A DNA stretch of 10,829 nucleotides from Elusimicrobiota bacterium (GTDB taxonomy: Bacteria > CG03 > SLGR01 > PWQF01): contig PWQF01000016.1 of NCBI GenBank assembly GCA_003556865.1, positions 1-10,829 of the forward strand, in the 5' to 3' direction. The position numbers and the translations under genes are program-made. The notes beneath the pieces were generated by a model, which saw only the letters and a program-made list of their open reading frames with translations, ran no database searches and was not told where the DNA came from. This document shows, piece by piece, positions 6,412 to 10,829 of the stretch. Each line of letters starts with the position of its first letter. The first letter of the stretch is position 1.

Positions 6412-8672
6412 TAATCTGCCTCCCATTTTTTTCTGAAATGTATCTGTATGAGCGTAAAACTTAAAATGCATAAAAAGAGTATAAAGCCTATGGCGCTGCC
6501 GTAGCCGAACCTGAAATATTCAAAACCCTGCTGATACATATTCATCACCATAGATATCGTGCTGTTAAGAGGTCCCCCGTCTGTCATTATATAGGGCTCC
6601 TCAAAAAACTGAAAAGCTCCTATGGTGGTTATAACAACCACAAAAAACAAAGTGCTTTTAAGGGAGGGAAGGGTAACATTCCAGAACTGCTGCCAGGCGT
6701 TGGCACCGTCTACTTCAGCTGCTTCGTAAAGAGTTGATGGTATCGTCTGAAGCCCGGCCAGTATAATAACCATATTATAACCGAAGTTCCTCCACACGCT
6801 CATCACAATGAGGGCGGGCAAGGCCAGCCTGGTATCACTCAGCCACCTCTGCGGCTCTATTCCCGCCAGGCTTATAAGATAGTTTATAAGCCCGAATTCG
6901 GGATTATAAAGCCATCGCCACACAACGGCCACGGCCACAAGGGTGGTTATAACAGGCATAAAATAACCTGAGCGGAAAAGCCCCTTAACCTTAATATATT
7001 TTTTATCAATCATTACCGCCACAAACATAGCCAGCGAAATATTAAAAGGTATTCCAACAAATGCAAAAACAAAGGTGTTTCGGAGCGAGTGCCAGAAAAC
7101 ATCGTCGCTGAACAGTTCTATATAATTATTCAGCCCAACAAATTCCAGGAGGCTTACCTGGGCAAACGTATAAACATTCCAGTTGGTAAGACTTATGAGA
7201 AAAGAAGAAAAAATAGGAATAAACAGGAATAAGATTAGAGTTAAAATTGACGGGATTATAAATAGGTAAGGGATATAGGTTTTCTTAAATCCCATCCCCA
7301 GCATACCGCCCGGAACCTCTATTTTTTCTTTTTTCTCTTCTCTGCCTGAAATCATATGTTTCTGTTTTATTCCTCCCCGGAAATAAAGGAAAAATATTAT
7401 AAAAGCCAGGGTGCTGACAGCAGCCATCCAGAATATAAGGTTGCTTTCCCTCATATCTTCGCGGCGGGCAATAATATTTTCTATATCTTTTTTTAAATCC
7501 TTTTGAGCTGTCCGGACCTCTCTTCCGCCTATAAATATCTGTTCCAGCCTCCGCCCTATCCTTGAGGCTATTTCTTCCCACTCCGGAACCACCGGCTGTC
7601 CCCGGGAGTGCAGAAGCTGCTCACCAAAAACACGGATCTTGGGATCATCCCTAAAATAACCGTCCTCCCAGACCGCTGCGCTGGCCGGAAGCCCTCCGCT
7701 TATTTCATACCATTTAATCTGATTTTCGGGGCGGCTCATATATTCAATAAATTTCCAGGCCGCATCTTTGTTGGGGGAATCCTTAAAGAGAGTAAGATGA
7801 CTCCCACCCACAAAGGAGGTCCTGTTTTTATTGCCCGGAAGCATAGCCACTTCCCATTTGCCGTCTATTTCAGGAATGAGCCGGCCTATTTCATTTATCA
7901 TCCAGGGCCCGGAAATAAACATTGGGTAATAACCCTCCTTAAAAGCCCACATTAAATCCTGTTCCGGATCCTCCAGCGGAGCAGCCCCTTCATTAAAAAA
8001 CCGGCCGTAATATTCTATTGCTTGAGCAAACTCCTCCTGCGTAACCTTTATATTGCCGCTTTCCGGGTCAAGGACAGAACCTTCATTCTGCCAGAGAAAG
8101 GGGAGAAAACTCTGCCAGTCAGTTACCGGAAGGGCAATGCCGTAATTTCCGCTGCGGCGGGCCAGTTTTACAGCAGCATCCAGTAGCTCTTCCCAGGTGC
8201 GGGGAGGATGAGCATAGCCAACCTCTTGAAGCATATCAGTTCGGTAATAAAGGACCCTGGTTTCCACATACCAGGGGATACTGTAAATATTGTCATTTAT
8301 TCTTCCTATGGCAAAAGAGCTTTCAAGAAAGTCATCCGGTTCCAGAAATGATTCATCCAGGTAGGAATCAAGCTCCTGAAATGCGTTCATGGACTGAAAT
8401 TCAGGAACCCAGGTAGTACCCATCTGGGCCACATCCGGGGGAACCCTTCCCACAACCGCGGTAAGCAGCTTTTCGTGGGCCAGCCCCCACGGAATAGCCT
8501 GGGTAACCACCTTTATTTCCGGGTTCTCCTCTTCAAAGGCACGGGCCATAGGCCGCAGAAGTGTTCCCTCCAGGCCGAATCCCCAGACCAGTATCTCCTG
8601 CCTGTTCTCTGAAGCAGCCGGACTCCAGGCAAAAAAGAGTAAAAGGATTGCGGCAGAAAAAAGTTTTTTCAT
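6411..8672 (-). CDS. Sugar-binding protein fused to MalF-like permease (single-chain CUT1 receptor-permease)
   Basis: A 753-residue fusion combining two parts of a sugar importer that are normally separate. Residues 1-20 are a Sec-type signal peptide with no lipobox Cys. Residues about 25-400 form a full-length family 1 extracellular solute-binding protein (NKDAAWKFIEYMSRPENQ at 301-318, GGLPAS at 326-331). Residues 411-431 are an extra membrane segment, followed by a basic cytoplasmic linker (432-463). From 464 the chain is a complete MalF/UgpA-type permease of six membrane segments with the EAA loop YEAAEVDGANAWQQFWNVTLP (649-669). The extra segment makes the topology consistent: receptor outside, linker inside, permease N-terminus inside. 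ATG at 8672 overlaps the lacI stop (ATGA) and has no Shine-Dalgarno site, so coupled translation is likely. The MalG-like and MalK-like genes follow. The substrate is inferred only from the neighbouring glycosidase. Function is secure; the tethered design is the novelty. Confidence 0.93.
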   Translation of the reverse strand: MKKLFSAAILLLFFAWSPAASENRQEILVWGFGLEGTLLRPMARAFEEENPEIKVVTQAIPWGLAHEKLLTAVVGRVPPDVAQMGTTWVPEFQSMNAFQELDSYLDESFLEPDDFLESSFAIGRINDNIYSIPWYVETRVLYYRTDMLQEVGYAHPPRTWEELLDAAVKLARRSGNYGIALPVTDWQSFLPFLWQNEGSVLDPESGNIKVTQEEFAQAIEYYGRFFNEGAAPLEDPEQDLMWAFKEGYYPMFISGPWMINEIGRLIPEIDGKWEVAMLPGNKNRTSFVGGSHLTLFKDSPNKDAAWKFIEYMSRPENQIKWYEISGGLPASAAVWEDGYFRDDPKIRVFGEQLLHSRGQPVVPEWEEIASRIGRRLEQIFIGGREVRTAQKDLKKDIENIIARREDMRESNLIFWMAAVSTLAFIIFFLYFRGGIKQKHMISGREEKKEKIEVPGGMLGMGFKKTYIPYLFIIPSILTLILFLFIPIFSSFLISLTNWNVYTFAQVSLLEFVGLNNYIELFSDDVFWHSLRNTFVFAFVGIPFNISLAMFVAVMIDKKYIKVKGLFRSGYFMPVITTLVAVAVVWRWLYNPEFGLINYLISLAGIEPQRWLSDTRLALPALIVMSVWRNFGYNMVIILAGLQTIPSTLYEAAEVDGANAWQQFWNVTLPSLKSTLFFVVVITTIGAFQFFEEPYIMTDGGPLNSTISMVMNMYQQGFEYFRFGYGSAIGFILFLCILSFTLIQIHFRKKWEAD
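6419..6423 (-). promoter_or_regulatory. Shine-Dalgarno site deciding the GTG start of the MalG-like gene
   Basis: GGAGG sits seven bases before the GTG at 6411, inside the last codons of the upstream fusion gene. It is the only strong ribosome-binding match in this overlap. The ATG at 6426 is preceded only by an A-rich stretch. This supports the shorter start. Confidence 0.7.
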
Positions 8673-9700
8673 AACCGGGCGGGCCGGGCCGTTGAATCTC
8701 TCAGGACCAGCCCGGTTCCTGATATGGATGAGGATACCTGTTCTGAAGGACTGTTCATAATCTGAACAAGCATCTTAACCGCCCCCCTGCCTATTTCATA
8801 CATATTATGTTTTACCGTGCTGAGGCGGGGCCTCATCCGGGAAGCCAGGGGTATATCATCAAAACCGATAACAGATACATCTTCCGGCACTTTTAAATTA
8901 AAAGAGTCAAGAGCCGACATCGCCCCGATGGCCATAGTATCGCTGGATGCAAAAATTGCATCAAAAAAGAGTTTTTTTTCAGCTATAAGCTTTTTTAGAA
9001 GCCTAAAAGCCTTCTCCTCGAGAAAATCTGCATGAAGGATAAGAGAAGAGTTAAACTTAATATTGTATCTTTCCAGGGCCGCCCTGTAGCCTGCAATGCG
9101 TTCAGATGAGTTTGTAGAACCTCTTCTGCCGGCAATATGCAGAATTTTTCTGTGTCCCAGTCCGATAAGATGCCCGGCGGCTTTAAAGGCGCCGCCGAAA
9201 TTATCACAGTCGCAATAGGGAAAGAACTTTTCCCCCGCCCTGCTGTTTACGGCCACCATTGGGGTATTTTCCGGCAGGGATGAGAAAAAATTTAAATTTT
9301 CTTCCACTACGGAGCCCTGAACTATTATCCCTGCGGTCATGCCGCTGCCTGCCAGATATTTATATCTTCGGGCAAAAGAGGAAGACTCCGGTATCACGTC
9401 AAATATAAGATTAAAATTTTTTTCATTTGCTGCATCCACCACACCCCTAAGTATCTCAGAGGTATAGCTGGTTAAAAGATAGGGATGATAAGAACTGAGA
9501 AGAGCAATACTGCCTGCCCTCTTCTTCTTAAGCGCCCGGGCCGCATAATTAAACTGGTAATTATTTGCCCCGGCAAAATCCAGTATTCTTTCCCTGAGCG
9601 GGGGGGAAACCCGCCCCTTGTCAACATTATTTAAAACCCTTGATACCGTTGAAACGGAGACATTAAAATTACTGGCAATTTTTTTCATTGTAATAGTCAT
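8669..9700 (-). CDS. LacI-family transcriptional regulator
   Basis: A sugar-responsive DNA-binding regulator, 343 residues, of normal length. The N-terminal helix-turn-helix reads KKIASNFNVSVSTVSRVLNN (6-25), followed by the hinge helix with YAARALKKK (52-60). The rest is a periplasmic-binding-protein-like effector domain, with ERIAGYRAAL (200-209), ASSDTMAIGAM (251-261) and VIGFDDIPLASRMRPRLSTV (277-296), the usual sugar-pocket and closing motifs. The ATG at 9700 is taken as the start. A second ATG four codons on (MKKIA) is equally compatible with the domain. Neither has a Shine-Dalgarno site. The stop overlaps the start of the importer fusion gene (ATGA), so the regulator probably controls its own operon, including the importer. 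No clear central-CG LacI operator is visible upstream. Repressor or activator action and the effector sugar cannot be read from the sequence. Confidence 0.95.
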   Translation of the reverse strand: MTITMKKIASNFNVSVSTVSRVLNNVDKGRVSPPLRERILDFAGANNYQFNYAARALKKKRAGSIALLSSYHPYLLTSYTSEILRGVVDAANEKNFNLIFDVIPESSSFARRYKYLAGSGMTAGIIVQGSVVEENLNFFSSLPENTPMVAVNSRAGEKFFPYCDCDNFGGAFKAAGHLIGLGHRKILHIAGRRGSTNSSERIAGYRAALERYNIKFNSSLILHADFLEEKAFRLLKKLIAEKKLFFDAIFASSDTMAIGAMSALDSFNLKVPEDVSVIGFDDIPLASRMRPRLSTVKHNMYEIGRGAVKMLVQIMNSPSEQVSSSISGTGLVLRDSTARPARL

Positions 9701-9714
9701 AAAGGCTGTTTGGT

Positions 9715-9743
9715 TTTATACTACATTAAGAAAAAGCTGTCAA
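9715..9743 (-). promoter_or_regulatory. Near-consensus sigma70 promoter of the lacI-importer operon
   Basis: A perfect -35 box TTGACA (9743-9738), a 17-base spacer and TATAAA (9720-9715, five of six consensus bases) lie between the glycosidase stop and lacI. Transcription should start around 9707-9709, only about seven to ten bases before the lacI ATG. An ACAGC motif recurs near the -35 box (9740-9736) and the start point (9709-9705), 31 bases apart, which might mark regulator contacts. That last point is speculative. Confidence 0.75.
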
Positions 9744-9759
9744 AAACTCCGGCTTTAAT

Positions 9760-10829
9760 TTATCTGCCCAGGACTTCAACCCTTATATTTTCCCCGGCAT
9801 TTTTGATTTGGATTTTCAGCTTGCCGTCTTTAAATTCATACTCCGCTTTTTTTGCTTCAGATCTTACATCCCGCACTTCTATCGGAGATTTAAACTGACA
9901 TTCAAAATCCCCCGCGCCCCTGAAGAGAGCATAAAAACGGTTATCTGCAAAATTAAACTCCTGAAGCTCTGCCGTGGAGTAGATAAGCTTAACCCCTCCC
10001 TGAAGGCTGAGGTTTAAGGGAAGCAGGTAAGCGCGGCGGGGAGGAACTTTAATGGTACCCCGGGCCGGTATTGTTATTTTTTCGGATTTTTGGGGGAACT
10101 TTGTTCTCAGCCTGGTCTGGATCTCTATCTGGTGATAATTAAATAGAAAAAGAAATGCCTCATCACCCTTGCTGCGTTTTATAACTACGGCATCCTTTCC
10201 CTTTAGGATTTCCACCGACCTCTCCACCCCTAACCTATCCATAAATGAAGATATAAGCTCCATCAAATAATCATATACGTGAGTAAACCCGAATCCGGAG
10301 GCCAGGACCTTTCCCTTCCCTGTATTTTTCATAAGGGCGCAGCACTTTCCTGATGCTGTTTCAGAGACCTTCTCCCCGCCCGACAAGAGCTGAACTGCAC
10401 CGTTAACCATAACTTCAAGCCCCGTAGTGTAGCTGAATTTGCTCTCTGTCAGGGGGCCGGCTTTAATGCCAGAAATTTTTTCAAAAATTCTCTCTTCATT
10501 CCAGGAAAGATCTTTTACCGGAACCCTTGGATACATAAAAAGGTTTCCGCCGGACCGGGCATACCGTGCCAGCTTTTCCTGGGTTTTTTTGTCCATAAAC
10601 TCCAGGGAAAAAGAGGCTATGTGTTTATGCCGGGAGAGCTGCCGGAGGGAAGAGTTCTGTATATCAACAAAAGAGTAAGAATAACCTGCCAGTGAAAGTA
10701 TCCGGGCAAGCCCGTCAAAAAATAATATATTTCTTTCAGACTCCACCTTTTCTATAAAAGGCCCGGAAAGGTATTCTGTTGAATAATAAGGGTTATAAAA
10801 ACCTATGGCCAGATCATTTTCTTTCCCGG
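9760..10829 (-). CDS. C-terminal part of a GH35/GH42-like beta-galactosidase-type glycoside hydrolase (cut by window edge)
   Basis: The last 355 residues of a larger enzyme expected to cleave terminal beta-galactosides. The reading frame stays open to the right edge, so the GTG at 10746 is internal rather than the start, and the catalytic barrel lies outside the window. The visible part begins with NDLAIGFYNPYYSTEY. A Rossmann-like region resembling the amidotransferase-like trimerisation domain of these enzymes follows, with the strand-loop RYARSGGNLFMYPRVP at 88-103 counted from the edge. After it come FLFLFN (225-230), VPPRRAYLLPLNL (261-273) and IYSTAEL (282-288), features I associate with the beta-sandwich tail of GH35-like bacterial beta-galactosidases. 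The choice of GH35 rather than GH42 rests on recollection of these motifs, and without catalytic residues it cannot be confirmed. It lies 59 bases upstream of lacI on the same strand, fitting a galactoside-use locus. Confidence 0.72.
   Translation of the reverse strand, partial: GKENDLAIGFYNPYYSTEYLSGPFIEKVESERNILFFDGLARILSLAGYSYSFVDIQNSSLRQLSRHKHIASFSLEFMDKKTQEKLARYARSGGNLFMYPRVPVKDLSWNEERIFEKISGIKAGPLTESKFSYTTGLEVMVNGAVQLLSGGEKVSETASGKCCALMKNTGKGKVLASGFGFTHVYDYLMELISSFMDRLGVERSVEILKGKDAVVIKRSKGDEAFLFLFNYHQIEIQTRLRTKFPQKSEKITIPARGTIKVPPRRAYLLPLNLSLQGGVKLIYSTAELQEFNFADNRFYALFRGAGDFECQFKSPIEVRDVRSEAKKAEYEFKDGKLKIQIKNAGENIRVEVLGR

Noticed and set aside
9646..9657. CCGTT-GA-AACGG inverted repeat as a LacI operator
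   Set aside because: It lies within the helix-turn-helix codons of lacI, about 45 bases downstream of the start of translation. No second copy was seen upstream, so chance is likely.
10744..10746. GTG as the true start of the glycosidase gene
   Set aside because: The frame continues open for 27 codons to the window edge with family-like sequence (NDLAIGFYNPYYSTEY), so the gene starts outside the window.
1..10829. CRISPR arrays, insertion sequences, tRNA or rRNA genes, phage genes
   Set aside because: No regular repeats, transposase motifs or RNA gene signatures were seen on either strand.

Overview
The window carries nine genes, all read from the minus strand and packed with almost no spacer DNA. 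Both edge genes (a glycoside hydrolase on the right, dnaE on the left) are cut by the window. Codon use and the purine-rich coding strand look uniform throughout. There is no sign of insertion sequences, phage genes, tRNA/rRNA or CRISPR. I cannot place the organism reliably. The DnaE and the sigma70-type promoters say Bacteria. The sugar-binding domain has a Sec-type signal without a lipobox cysteine. An uncultivated, carbohydrate-fermenting bacterium is my guess, held with low confidence.

In transcription order (right to left), 10829-4435 is a sugar-use locus. It holds the C-terminal part of a GH35/GH42-like beta-galactosidase-type enzyme, a LacI-family regulator with a near-consensus promoter, and a CUT1-type ABC importer. 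The importer's substrate-binding protein and MalF-like permease are fused in one 753-residue chain, followed by a MalG-like permease and a MalK-like ATPase. lacI, the fusion, malG and malK overlap or nearly touch, so they read as one operon. The expected working is that an extracellular or imported galactoside is bound by the tethered receptor, imported by the fusion/MalG/MalK complex and cleaved by the glycosidase, with LacI sensing a sugar and controlling the operon.

The stretch 4367-1020 is a cyclic-di-GMP module on the same strand, starting 67 bases after the ATPase gene with no convincing terminator between. It holds two tandem membrane-bound diguanylate cyclases of the same architecture (four membrane segments, coiled coil, GAF-like domain, GGDEF domain). 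They differ at the product-inhibition site. A protein with a degenerate receiver domain and a degenerate PilZ-like domain follows. Whether this module shares transcription or function with the sugar operon is open.

The left end (934-1) holds the first 311 codons of dnaE, the replicative DNA polymerase III alpha subunit, with its own probable promoter and a small palindrome inside it. The most unusual item is the receptor-permease fusion, whose extra membrane segment gives a consistent topology. Next are the divergent I-sites of the paired cyclases and the degenerate receiver/PilZ-like protein beside them.
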